Below, piece after piece: positions 53,201-56,442 of a stretch of 64,000 nucleotides of DNA; the first letter of the stretch is position 1, and each line of letters starts with the position of its first letter. The stretch is from Embiotoca jacksoni (Eukaryota; Chordata; Actinopteri; Embiotocidae). The notes beneath the pieces are model-generated. The model saw only the letters and a program-made list of their open reading frames with translations. It was not told the origin of the DNA and did not search any database. The DNA is taken from NCBI GenBank assembly GCA_022577435.1, contig JAKOON010000012.1, forward strand, positions 13,831,585 through 13,895,584, in the 5' to 3' direction. The translations under genes and the position numbers were made by a program.

Positions 53201-56200
53201 GCACACAAGCAGCACACTTTCCCCACAGGAGCCGCCTATGTAGACTGCCTGTCTGCCTTCGTAGCTGACTGCTTTACCGGCTGCTGAGCTGAGCTGAACT
53301 TTTTATGCGGGCGGGGAAAAGAGTACCTACTGAGGCCCTGCTGGATCAAAGGGCAAAGCAGCTGGTAAACAACACATGCACATACATGCACGCACACAAA
53401 CACTCTTTTCCATCTCAGTTGACTTTGTGCATTGCCAGAGAAGGACAAATGAAATGATTTGGGGAGAACAGATGAAAATACATTGTATGGGGTCAGCTGT
53501 CTTTCAAAGACTTTTCCCCAAAAAAAGGGCAGGTTCAAATGCCATCGAAACAGGTTTCAGATAGGCAAGGCAATGTTTTTGTGGCAATTACATAACCTTC
53601 AACAAAGGGCAAAGAGATAACTTTACTCCCAGCTCAGTACATGTGCCGCACATGGCTGTAGTCGATCTCTATTCCTTGAAATTAACTAGTGGCCATTATT
53701 TGGCTGTGTTGTAATGGCCCTGTATCCACACTCCTTAATAAATGCAGCTTGACCCTTTCAGGGCATGCTTAAGCATCAAGGTTGCAGGATCATATTGACA
53801 GAGTTATGATAGTGCAGGGAAGTGGCCACTAATCAGTAATATTATTCACAGGAAGTTGGACCTGGTTTGCATTCCAACATACTTGATAAAAGATTGACAG
53901 GCCATTGAGAAATTAGATTCCATCTGACCGTGTCCTTCATTGTGTCCTTCACTTGCACGTAGATTCAAAATCCACTTAATTGCAGTCATGATTCAATCAT
54001 CTCAGAGACTACAGGCAACACACATTTCAAATCAGAAGAATGAGCAGCACATACATATTCATGTGCATGACGTAAGTAACCATATCAGCGTATCATATGT
54101 GCTAGTCATAAGAGGTCCCTGACTGAAGATAATGGAACATACTCTACAGTATGATGATCAGGCCATTGAACTTTAAATTTACATGATGATGATAATTATG
54201 ATGACTGGGGTGGGCATTTCAAGCAATAACACTATTTTGCTGTGAACAATTTGATTTTAATCTACGCTCATGACGGTCCACTGATAATGCGACCGCTTTA
54301 CCTGGCAGAGTTTATTTTTTTGAAGGAGTACCACAAAAAAAAGTGTTGATGGTTGTAGTCATCTTTGCATGTTTCTGCTTTTTTTTTTAGCATCTACTCA
54401 CAGCGCCACACACGTTTTGAAGGAGCCTTGGAAGAAATGTGTTCTTTTTTTTCTCCTTTTTTGGTTTAATGGCGGTTGGAAAACTTTCAGGTGCATTATC
54501 ACCACCTTTTAGCATGAGTAGCACACTCCTACCAGGGTAACAAGGTACATAAGACAAAACAATGGTTGCATAAACAAGAGCCATCCCTATCTGGGAGATG
54601 TATAACAATGCTCTGGTGTGAATAGGAAGATTTTTTTCTTTTTGAATAAAAACCATGAACTATCTTCCTCACTGAGAAACTACTCAATGAGTAAGCACAT
54701 TTTGTTTCAAAAGTTCAATAAGTGAATAAGATGTATCCTACATCCCTGAAAGACCAACCTTCATGTATGTACAATGCATGCTTCAAGTCGCCAACTGCAC
54801 CAAGACTGGCTTCTACACAAATGGACTACTGAAGTCACAAATCCTTTTCATAGGTACAGCCCACCTAACCACTAAACCAGATGCATTTCAGATCAGGTTT
54901 TCCAGGTTCACACTCTGCACATCATTGTATATAGAGGAGATCAAACATCCAAGATAGGTAACAATGAGCAGAAAGCATTTTTGAGTGGAGGGGCACTTTA
55001 CGTATTTATGCTGTGTGCTGGATAATGTGCTGCCAACCAGGCTATTAAAAAATGAATGATAGTCATAGGAAACTGATCTGTACAATATGTGTCATGGTTA
55101 AAGTATTAGTATACCACAGCTTTGGCTCATTCCTTAATCCAACACCCACTCTTTAAAAGTGAGAACACAACAACTAAAATAAATGGCCATAAAATAAAAT
55201 TGTGCTGACATTATATCTCCTATTGTCCTTATTAGAAAATATTCTGTCCTCATTCTTCAGTGTTAAATAATAAGAAATATCTGTGCATCATGTAACAAGA
55301 TGTGTTTATCATCCAAATCAGCATGGAATTATGTTAAAGATTACACAGGCAAAAGATGGAGGAGAAGAGTGGAATCTGACTCAACCAAGTCCCCCACTGT
55401 AGATTAAGAAAAAGATAGATGGAGAGAAACCGAGCAGGGGACTGAGAGAGAGAGATAGCAAAAGTAGGCAGATGGAGAGGGGAGAGGTCCTGGACCAGTC
55501 AGGTCTAGGGCAGGAGGGGAGATGAGGAGGCAGTACAGAGGGATGGAAAAGGGCAGGAGAAAGGGAGGAGTGGTGAAGCGATGGAGTCAGCCTGTTAATG
55601 AACGAGGAGGTAAGATACTGGAACAGTGAGTAAAGAAATTACTGAAGGATATTAGGAGTAGAGAAGGGCAAACAAGACAAAGTAGCCAATAGATTGGAGG
55701 TAGAAGGTTGGAAAGCCAGTAAGATGGCAAAATGAGAAGGTAAGGAAAACTTGAGACAAAAATATAAAATAGAAACATGAAGAGATGGAGAAGTAGAGAT
55801 GGATGAGTGAAGGGATTCACCTGAAGTAGCAGAGGGGAAAAGAGCCGGGGTGAGCAAGTTGGTCACACAAGGATAGTTCATATTTAGACAGCTCCCTGCT
55901 GCATTCAGCTCTGCTTCAACACAGATAACTCGGTACATCCATTAGTTCAAGCTAATTCCCATCACCATCTGCCATGCAATTTCAGATGCACCTTTGGAGG
56001 CGCAGAAGGTTCAGGTACTTGGGGGGGAGGGATGTTGATTTGGAAATATCATGAAATTAATATGCTTAATTGAAGCACCTAATGTTTCCATAACTCAACA
56101 GTGGAAGTCCTGGAGGAAATCAGGTGGACTGAGTGTGATCACAGGTCCCTCTTTTAAGAAGAAAGGGTGTCTAGTTTCCCTGGCTGAGGAATTTTTCTGC

Positions 56201-56442
56201 TTAAAGAAGACCGAGGTTATGGAGAGCTGCCTCATCTTAGTTAGATCACATATTTCGTTCATATTTTACATAAAAGGCTGTTTCAAATGACAGTGGGAGA
56301 CAAGGAGTAGAAAACGATGCCATTCTTACCTTCATAAGCTACCTTAAATCCATGAGCGCTTACTGCAAAGTCACTGGTAAGCCTCAGTGAAAAAATGGAG
56401 CCAGAACTGGTAACAGGCGGAGGGATGGTAAATCCTGTTAAC
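547..56442 (-). CDS. csmd3: csmd3-like gene, N-terminal portion (19 exons, partial at both ends)
   Basis: Nineteen minus-strand exons splice with GT-AG borders and matching phases into 3,035 coding bases, about 1,011 codons with no stop. They encode alternating CUB and sushi (CCP) domains from the end of CUB1 to sushi 6, roughly a quarter of a CSMD protein. CSMD proteins are very large single-pass membrane proteins with 14 CUB domains, many sushi domains and a short cytoplasmic tail. CSMD3 is mainly neuronal and is linked to dendrite development; CSMD1 is linked to complement control. The paralogue call rests on remembered CSMD3-type strings such as SDFAVSAHGFKV, AEVFAAWSDHRPVC, SNLQGPSGTFTSPNFP, LGSSISV.CEEGFIKTQG and FHLEDHHDYLLITENGS, where CSMD1 differs. 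A teleost a/b duplicate cannot be told apart. The signal peptide, start codon, membrane segment and promoter are outside the window. CSMD family is near certain; CSMD3 is likely. Confidence 0.85.
736..2091 (-). other. csmd3 intron between CUB6 and sushi 6
   Basis: This 1.36-kb intron holds a small CT-rich tandem repeat (1539-1574) within a wider pyrimidine-rich stretch (about 1410-1580 and 1880-2060). No exon-like sequence was seen. Confidence 0.75.
1539..1574. repeat. 12-bp tandem repeat, three copies
   Basis: Three perfect copies of ctccctctccac lie head to tail, followed by a partial fourth, inside a CT-rich stretch. It is a simple minisatellite-like array. The open frames across it are low-complexity artefacts. 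Confidence 0.9.
2092..2307 (-). CDS. csmd3: csmd3 exon: C-terminal part of CUB6
   Basis: This 216-bp phase 1-1 exon has acceptor ttctccttcaag and donor gtatgag on the minus strand. It reads GVQFTFHSFHLEDHHDYLLI, then TENGSFAQPLARLTGSERPA, then NAGLYGNFKAQLRFISDFSI, and ends QGFNISFS. FHLEDHHDYLLITENGSF and AGLYGNF.AQLRFISDFSIS closely match CSMD3 (CSMD1 has ESSHDYLLITEDGSF). Sequons occur at NGS and NIS. The final split codon joins the next exon as SEYNLEP. Confidence 0.93.
3441..3464. repeat. poly(A) run, 24 bp
   Basis: This is an uninterrupted run of 24 A. No retroelement body could be recognised next to it. Confidence 0.9.
4237..4298. repeat. (GT)31 dinucleotide microsatellite
   Basis: This is a perfect 62-bp alternating GT tract in the CUB6 intron. 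It accounts for the VCVC/THTH frames read across it. Confidence 0.97.
4691..4730. repeat. Perfect tandem duplication of a 20-mer
   Basis: The 20-mer tgtgtactgcactaatttat occurs twice head to tail with no mismatch. A short AT repeat follows. Confidence 0.95.
5738..5854 (-). CDS. csmd3: csmd3 exon: N-terminal part of CUB6
   Basis: This 117-bp phase 1-1 exon has acceptor tttctattcag and donor gtagga on the minus strand. It encodes ASCGGDIRGPGGIILSPGYP, then ELYPNSLNCTWTVEVSHGK. The two CUB cysteines are in SCGG and NCTW, and NCT is a sequon. The usual GPSG turn is GPGG here. The exon is too short to stand out as an open frame. It is supported by the junctions TCD-A-SCGG upstream and SHGKG-VQFTF downstream, both as in CSMD proteins. 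Confidence 0.91.
5855..8825 (-). other. csmd3 intron between sushi 5 and CUB6
   Basis: This 3.0-kb intron holds a long (GT)n array at 7471-7557 and a short T run near 6476-6491. The open frames on the plus strand at 6845-7099 and 7694-8113 show no recognisable domain. Confidence 0.75.
7471..7557. repeat. (GT)43 dinucleotide microsatellite
   Basis: This perfect 87-bp GT tract is the longest dinucleotide array in the window. Confidence 0.97.
8826..9014 (-). CDS. csmd3: csmd3 exon: sushi (CCP) domain 5
   Basis: This 189-bp phase 1-1 exon has acceptor ttcctctag and donor gtatgt on the minus strand. It reads VVTLDTYSCMDPGIPVNGAR, then LSHDLSIGSTVSFQCDPGYR, then LSHEEQLVCEKNHFWSHPLP and T-C-D. 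The four cysteines and the Trp are present. The LSHEE.L.CEKNH.WSHPLPTCD ending is the CSMD3 type. The intron on the 5' side of the exon in transcription order (9015-13038) is 4.0 kb and the one on the 3' side is 3.0 kb. Confidence 0.93.
9015..13038 (-). other. csmd3 intron between CUB5 and sushi 5
   Basis: This 4.0-kb AT-rich intron has A-rich and T-rich runs at about 9574-9591, 9781-9800 (T20) and 11027-11041. I see no exon, RNA gene or recognisable transposon. Confidence 0.7.
13039..13226 (-). CDS. csmd3: csmd3 exon: C-terminal part of CUB5
   Basis: This 188-bp exon has acceptor cttttacttttaag and donor gtaagag on the minus strand (phase 2 in, phase 1 out). It encodes RFQTELSYDFLEVHDGPNLL, then SPLIGSFNGTQVPQFLFSSS, then FLYLLFTTDNSRSNSGFKIF and Y-E. 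The SYDFLEVHDGP segment carries the CUB calcium-site pattern and NGT is a sequon. The sequence is very close to CSMD3 CUB5 as remembered (HDGPNLLSPL.GS.NGTQVPQFLFSSSNF). Confidence 0.93.
13227..14084 (-). other. csmd3 intron within CUB5
   Basis: This 0.86-kb intron has nothing recognisable beyond a T run near 13621. Confidence 0.75.
14085..14223 (-). CDS. csmd3: csmd3 exon: N-terminal part of CUB5
   Basis: This 139-bp exon has acceptor catccctccag and donor gtctgt on the minus strand (phase 1 in, phase 2 out). It reads APCGGHYSGPSGVILSPGWP, then GYYKDSLSCEWVIEAELG, then RSIKISFDR. The two CUB cysteines are in PCGG and SCEW. The pyrimidine tract in front of the acceptor is extended by a long TCCTC pentanucleotide array (14257-14365 on the plus strand as GGAGA). 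The donor GTCTGT is weaker than the others, but the split Arg codon (AG|G) and the continuation into FQTELSYD confirm it. Confidence 0.91.
14224..14652 (-). other. csmd3 intron between sushi 4 and CUB5
   Basis: This 429-bp intron is one quarter pentanucleotide repeat (14257-14365). The repeat reads as pyrimidines on the transcribed-sense strand and lies just in front of the CUB5 acceptor. Confidence 0.85.
14257..14365. repeat. (GGAGA)n / (TCCTC)n pentanucleotide array
   Basis: About 109 bp of nearly perfect GGAGA units on the plus strand, with small irregularities at its low-coordinate end. In the direction of the gene it is TCCTC and ends about 33 nt before the CUB5 acceptor AG, so it forms an extended polypyrimidine tract. 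Confidence 0.95.
14653..14847 (-). CDS. csmd3: csmd3 exon: sushi (CCP) domain 4
   Basis: This 195-bp phase 1-1 exon has acceptor tcattacaag and donor gtactg on the minus strand. It encodes TFGRNECPDPGIPLNARRFG, then DNFQLGSSISVVCEEGFIKT, then DTITCHLEDGKVMWSGLIPK and C-E. The four cysteines and the Trp of a sushi module are intact. NARRFGDNFQLGSSIS and CEEGFIKTQG are the CSMD3 versions as remembered, where CSMD1 has NGRRFGDRFLLGSS and CDDGFVKTQG. This makes it one of the most informative exons for the paralogue call. Confidence 0.93.
14848..15649 (-). other. csmd3 intron between CUB4 and sushi 4
   Basis: This 0.80-kb intron shows nothing recognisable. Confidence 0.75.
15650..15976 (-). CDS. 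csmd3: csmd3 exon: complete CUB4 domain in one exon
   Basis: This 327-bp phase 1-1 exon has acceptor cttctatcacacag and donor gtaagc on the minus strand. It encodes the whole of CUB4: FPCFSNFTAPMGTVLSPDY, then PEGYGNNLNCVWLIISEPG, then HLAFNDFDLEPPYDFLTIKD, and ends GAEVPSHLTSNS, EFQADHSMSGRGFNITYS. It has the two expected cysteines, the acidic calcium-site pattern FNDFDLE..YDF..IKDG, and sequons at NFT and NIT. Every other CUB in this window is split over two or three exons. The intron immediately upstream contains two decayed copies of the first 50-60 bp of this exon (16151-16212 and 16265-16330). Confidence 0.94.
16151..16212 (-). pseudogene. Pseudo-exon: decayed copy of the CUB4 exon start (copy A)
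   Basis: On the minus strand an acceptor-like ctcccttacag is followed by sequence aligning base by base with the first 50-60 bases of the CUB4 exon. Shared blocks include TGTTTCTCC, CCCATGGG and TGTCTCC. In the matching frame it reads CFSSY*TPMGAVVSPDC*, against CFSNFTAPMGTVLSPDY in the true exon. It has two stops in this frame and lacks the rest of the domain, so it cannot replace the exon. It lies about 240 bp upstream of the functional acceptor and looks like a local tandem duplication. Confidence 0.75.
16265..16330 (-). pseudogene. Pseudo-exon: more diverged copy of the CUB4 exon start (copy B)
   Basis: On the minus strand, after an AG at the end of aaaaaactag, the sequence reads CLSKLTASIGTMCSIPEPY in the frame equivalent to the CUB4 exon start (CFSNFTAPMGTVLSPDY). 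Cys, Ser, Thr-Ala, Gly-Thr and Ser are kept in register. It lies about 115 bp further upstream than copy A and is more diverged. No stop occurs in the short aligned part, but the CUB domain does not continue. It is best read as an older duplicate of the same segment. Confidence 0.6.
16669..16851 (-). CDS. csmd3: csmd3 exon: sushi (CCP) domain 3
   Basis: This 183-bp phase 1-1 exon has acceptor cccccacag and donor gtgagt on the minus strand. It reads EIDKESCGDPGTPLYGYQEG, then FLNGDVLRFECQFGFELIGE, then MITCQNNQWSANIPICI. All four sushi cysteines and the Trp are present. The acceptor follows a pyrimidine-rich stretch of more than 50 nt (CT-rich on the minus strand, 16855-16911). The exon ends in ICI-F and joins the CUB4 exon as IFPCFSNF. 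Confidence 0.9.
16852..17164 (-). other. csmd3 intron between CUB3 and sushi 3
   Basis: This 313-bp intron is the shortest in the window. It has a purine-rich stretch at 16855-16911, which reads as pyrimidines before the sushi 3 acceptor, and a GACA/CAGA-type tetranucleotide repeat at about 17035-17074. Confidence 0.8.
17035..17074. repeat. Imperfect (GACA)n tetranucleotide repeat
   Basis: About 40 bp of GACA/GACAG units with single-base interruptions. Confidence 0.8.
17165..17277 (-). CDS. csmd3: csmd3 exon: C-terminal part of CUB3
   Basis: This 113-bp exon has acceptor gtcttatctgcag and donor gtaac on the minus strand (phase 2 in, phase 1 out). It encodes LTGSFVPDLIVSMSHQMWLH, then LQSDESVGSIGFKINYK. 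The FVPDLIVSMS and MWLHLQ.DESVGS..FK.NYK strings agree closely with CSMD3. Size and phases are the same as the closing exons of CUB1 and CUB2. Confidence 0.91.
17278..18006 (-). other. csmd3 intron within CUB3 (second)
   Basis: This 0.73-kb intron shows nothing recognisable apart from an ATTTT-rich stretch near 17505-17526. Confidence 0.75.
18007..18110 (-). CDS. csmd3: csmd3 exon: middle part of CUB3
   Basis: This 104-bp exon has acceptor ttgacaacag and donor gtaagt on the minus strand (phase 0 in, phase 2 out). It reads VIQINFEEFDLEIGYDSLTI, then GDGGEVGDSKTIIQ and a split Val. The FEEFDLE..YD..T..DG pattern carries the acidic and Tyr-Asp positions that bind calcium in many CUB domains. 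Two GT dinucleotides lie close together at the donor. The second (gtaagt) matches the consensus and restores the frame into QVLTGS. Confidence 0.89.
18111..20743 (-). other. csmd3 intron within CUB3 (first)
   Basis: This 2.6-kb intron contains a truncated fish interspersed repeat at 18212-18575. The remaining sequence shows nothing recognisable. Confidence 0.75.
18212..18575. mobile_element. Truncated fish DNA-transposon-like interspersed repeat
   Basis: The left end, ttccaaaaaagttgggacgc followed by tatgtaaaatgtaaa and tgcaatgatttgcaaa, matches the terminal repeat of a very common fish interspersed element as I remember it. Inner pieces also match: caggccagtttagc, gactcttc, cttgtttttctgaaataagc and atatgttgctccaaaacctg. 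Large inner parts are missing and no right-hand terminal repeat is found, so this is a deleted, immobile copy. I cannot name the family with certainty. Confidence 0.6.
20744..20865 (-). CDS. csmd3: csmd3 exon: first part of CUB3
   Basis: This 122-bp exon has acceptor ctgttgcag and donor gtaggaa on the minus strand (phase 1 in, phase 0 out). It encodes VKTCGSNLQGPSGTFTSPNF, then PIQYESNSQCVWIITASDPN and a Lys. The two CUB cysteines are in TCGS and QCVW, with the SPNFP.QY turn between them. Just downstream in the gene's direction of transcription (lower coordinates) is a 2.6-kb intron, and upstream a 3.3-kb intron loaded with transposon remnants. Confidence 0.91.
20907..23687. mobile_element. 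Probable Tc1/mariner-like relic carrying a nested insertion
   Basis: The left end, ggtgcaaagttttagacact (from 20913), and the reverse complement of the right end (about 23656-23682, tgtgcaaaagttttgagcac) form an imperfect inverted pair of a kind seen in fish Tc1-like elements. Just inside the left end, bases 20970-20990 can be read on the plus strand as DNDPKQT, the well-known DNDPK motif of Tc1 transposases. No other transposase motif was found, so the coding part is largely lost. Removing the nested 1.1-kb Harbinger-like insert leaves about 1.7 kb, a reasonable Tc1 size. The exact ends are uncertain. Confidence 0.45.
22557..23652. mobile_element. Harbinger-like non-autonomous DNA transposon, 1,096 bp
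   Basis: The left end reads gggcctgatttactaa and the right end is its exact reverse complement, a perfect 16-bp terminal inverted repeat. Both ends are flanked by TTA (22554-22556 and 23653-23655), a 3-bp target duplication of the type PIF/Harbinger elements make. The subterminal motif ttgcgtgt also occurs in inverted orientation near both ends. No transposase or Myb-like gene was recognised inside, so the element is probably non-autonomous. Element boundaries are directly visible; the superfamily is inferred from target site and ends. Confidence 0.82.
24186..24310 (-). CDS. csmd3: csmd3 exon: second part of sushi 2
   Basis: This 125-bp exon has acceptor ttatcttctcag and donor gtgag on the minus strand (phase 2 in, phase 1 out). 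It reads IGATAQFTCDEDHVLQGSKT, then ISCQRVAEVFAAWSDHRPVC and a Lys. This supplies the remaining three cysteines and the Trp of sushi 2. The AEVFAAWSDHRPVC string is one of the best pointers to CSMD3, since CSMD1 has a different sequence before AAWSDHRP. The domain ends as C-K and joins VKTCGSN of CUB3. Confidence 0.91.
24311..24973 (-). other. csmd3 intron within sushi 2
   Basis: This 0.66-kb intron shows nothing recognisable. Confidence 0.75.
24974..25061 (-). CDS. csmd3: csmd3 exon: linker end and first part of sushi 2
   Basis: This 88-bp exon has acceptor ...tttcctgtgtag and donor gtgag on the minus strand (phase 1 in, phase 2 out). After the split Met codon it reads NEGGIKQVSNYCPDPGEPEN and then GKRVGSDF, giving the first sushi cysteine in the usual CPDPG.P.NG context. 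CSMD3 has the very similar NEGGIK..SN.CPDPGEPENGKR as I remember it. Sushi 2 is split by an intron, unlike the other five sushi modules in the window, which each have a single exon. Confidence 0.88.
25062..26572 (-). other. csmd3 intron between linker exon and sushi 2
   Basis: This 1.5-kb intron has an A-rich run near 26464-26476 and nothing else I can support. Confidence 0.75.
26573..26650 (-). CDS. csmd3: csmd3 exon: basic linker between CUB2 and sushi 2
   Basis: This 78-bp exon is in phase 1 at both ends, so it adds exactly 26 codons. It lies between gctctcgaccag and gtaagt on the minus strand. It encodes VKSSGELKSRGVKLLPGKDN followed by TNKLSL, a Lys-rich non-domain linker. CSMD1 and CSMD3 have a related linker here, of the form VKKAI.(D/E).KSRG.K..P.KD. 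It contains no cysteine. Human CSMD3 can carry an extra alternatively spliced segment of about 100 residues just before this linker. No equivalent is visible in the 1.2-kb intron that precedes the exon here. Confidence 0.85.
26651..27876 (-). other. csmd3 intron between CUB2 and linker exon
   Basis: This 1.2-kb intron is where human CSMD3 has additional alternatively spliced coding sequence. No exon with flanking splice sites and a Ser/Thr-rich frame was recognised here. Confidence 0.65.
27877..27989 (-). CDS. csmd3: csmd3 exon: C-terminal part of CUB2
   Basis: This 113-bp exon lies between tttacactcag and gtaag on the minus strand. The split codon with the previous exon restores Trp, so the junction reads PTIW-LTGMNIPAP. 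It continues PIISNKNWLRLHFVTES and ends HKGFRAQYQ, the closing strands of CUB2. This is the same size and phase pattern (113 bp, phase 2 to phase 1) as the CUB1 and CUB3 closing exons, which is what duplicated CUB units with a shared intron position should show. An 8.0-kb intron holding a Tc1-like relic separates it from the first half of the domain. Confidence 0.91.
31907..31941. repeat. Perfect 13-bp inverted repeat with 9-nt loop
   Basis: The left arm taaaatgtggtaa (31907-31919) and right arm ttaccacatttta (31929-31941) are exact reverse complements around a 9-nt spacer. The function is unknown. Confidence 0.9.
33762..34757 (+). mobile_element. Degenerate Tc1/mariner-like transposon
   Basis: The right end, ggtgccaataattttgacca followed by agactgtatag (to 34757), is a typical fish Tc1-like terminus. 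Its reverse complement aligns over about 70 bp with 33762-33832; both ends share cagtc, ctgaattt-like and attctgaatatctt blocks, so terminal inverted repeats are present. Between them the plus strand holds transposase remnants: a KHGGSVILWGT-like segment near 34105-34140, a degraded DPKHTS segment near 34282-34302, and DLNPIENIWRA near 34350-34383, the classic Tc1 motif. The frame is broken by several stops and frameshifts, so the transposase is dead. The element is about 1.0 kb, short of a full 1.3-1.6-kb Tc1. Confidence 0.85.
33950..34560 (+). pseudogene. Tc1-like transposase remnant
   Basis: Scattered plus-strand coding blocks inside the Tc1-like relic resemble the C-terminal half of a Tc1 transposase (the VKHGGSVILWG, DPKHTS and LNPIENIWR regions). 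In-frame stops and frame changes separate them, and the N-terminal DNA-binding half is not recognisable. It is non-functional. Confidence 0.7.
35207..35249. repeat. Poly(T) run, 43 bp
   Basis: This uninterrupted run of 43 T is the longest homopolymer in the window. The sequence just before it has a weak resemblance to the end of a LINE ORF2. Confidence 0.95.
35996..36236 (-). CDS. csmd3: csmd3 exon: N-terminal part of CUB2, with Gly-rich insertion
   Basis: This 241-bp exon lies between gactgacag and gtgag on the minus strand (phase 1 in, phase 2 out). It reads AEDTCGGTLRGSSGLISS, then an unusual stretch, then GECKWTILADPGDTISLVF and the EFQMEEKSDFLEVEG segment that carries the acidic CUB positions. 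CSMD proteins normally have about seven residues between FPS and the second cysteine (EYxNNAD type). Here there are about 18, rich in Gly and Ser (GTGGGAGGLGSSGE), at 36110-36175. The frame stays open across the insertion. The Tyr that usually precedes the Asp in the calcium-site segment is Ser (KSDF). The exon is clearly more GC-rich than its neighbours, and its acceptor has a weak pyrimidine tract, but both junctions fit the family exactly. Confidence 0.88.
36237..46934 (-). other. csmd3 intron between sushi 1 and CUB2
   Basis: This 10.7-kb intron is the largest complete one here. It contains only small simple repeats, such as a G run at 36684-36693 and an AATT array at about 37696-37712. 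Open frames up to 156 codons (for example 43575-44045) show no domain and no splice context. Confidence 0.7.
46935..47129 (-). CDS. csmd3: csmd3 exon: sushi (CCP) domain 1
   Basis: This 195-bp phase 1-1 exon sits between cttttacag and gtgatg on the minus strand and encodes one complete sushi module. The four framework cysteines are in SNSCGNPG, IRYRCVTGY, LLTCVNN and VPICR, and the tryptophan before the last cysteine is in VWDFPVP. The junction with the previous exon reads EELRSNSC, and the junction with the next reads CRAEDTC, both matching the CSMD CUB1-sushi1-CUB2 order. An N-glycosylation sequon, NGT, lies in the first loop. Introns of 9.2 kb and 10.7 kb flank the exon; the second is the largest complete intron in the window. 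Confidence 0.92.
52400..52418. repeat. Poly(G) run, 19 bp
   Basis: This is an uninterrupted run of 19 G on the plus strand (C on the transcribed-sense strand of the gene). Confidence 0.95.
55390..55600. repeat. Purine-rich low-complexity stretch
   Basis: About 200 bp dominated by GA-type words (gagagagagatag, ggagaggggagagg, ggcaggagaaagggaggag). It is low-complexity sequence with no clear repeat unit. Confidence 0.75.
56330..56442 (-). CDS. csmd3: csmd3 exon: C-terminal part of CUB1
   Basis: This 113-bp exon is preceded by ...tatctgcag and followed by gtaag on the minus strand. It starts with the third base of a split codon and then reads LTGFTIPPPV, followed by SLRLTSDFAVSAHGFKVAYE, the closing strands of a CUB domain. 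It ends in phase 1 and joins the next exon to give YEEL. The first half of CUB1 (the CGG... and NCTW cysteine motifs) was looked for from 56443 to 64000 and not found, so it probably lies above the window. The SDFAVSAHGFKV string is characteristic of the first CUB domain of CSMD3 as I remember it. Confidence 0.88.

Larger units (their letters stand above)
47130..56329 (-). other. csmd3 intron between CUB1 and sushi 1
   Basis: This 9.2-kb intron holds TA-rich simple repeats (about 49692-49740), a G19 run (52400-52418) and a purine-rich stretch (about 55390-55600). No exon or transposon was recognised. Confidence 0.7.
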
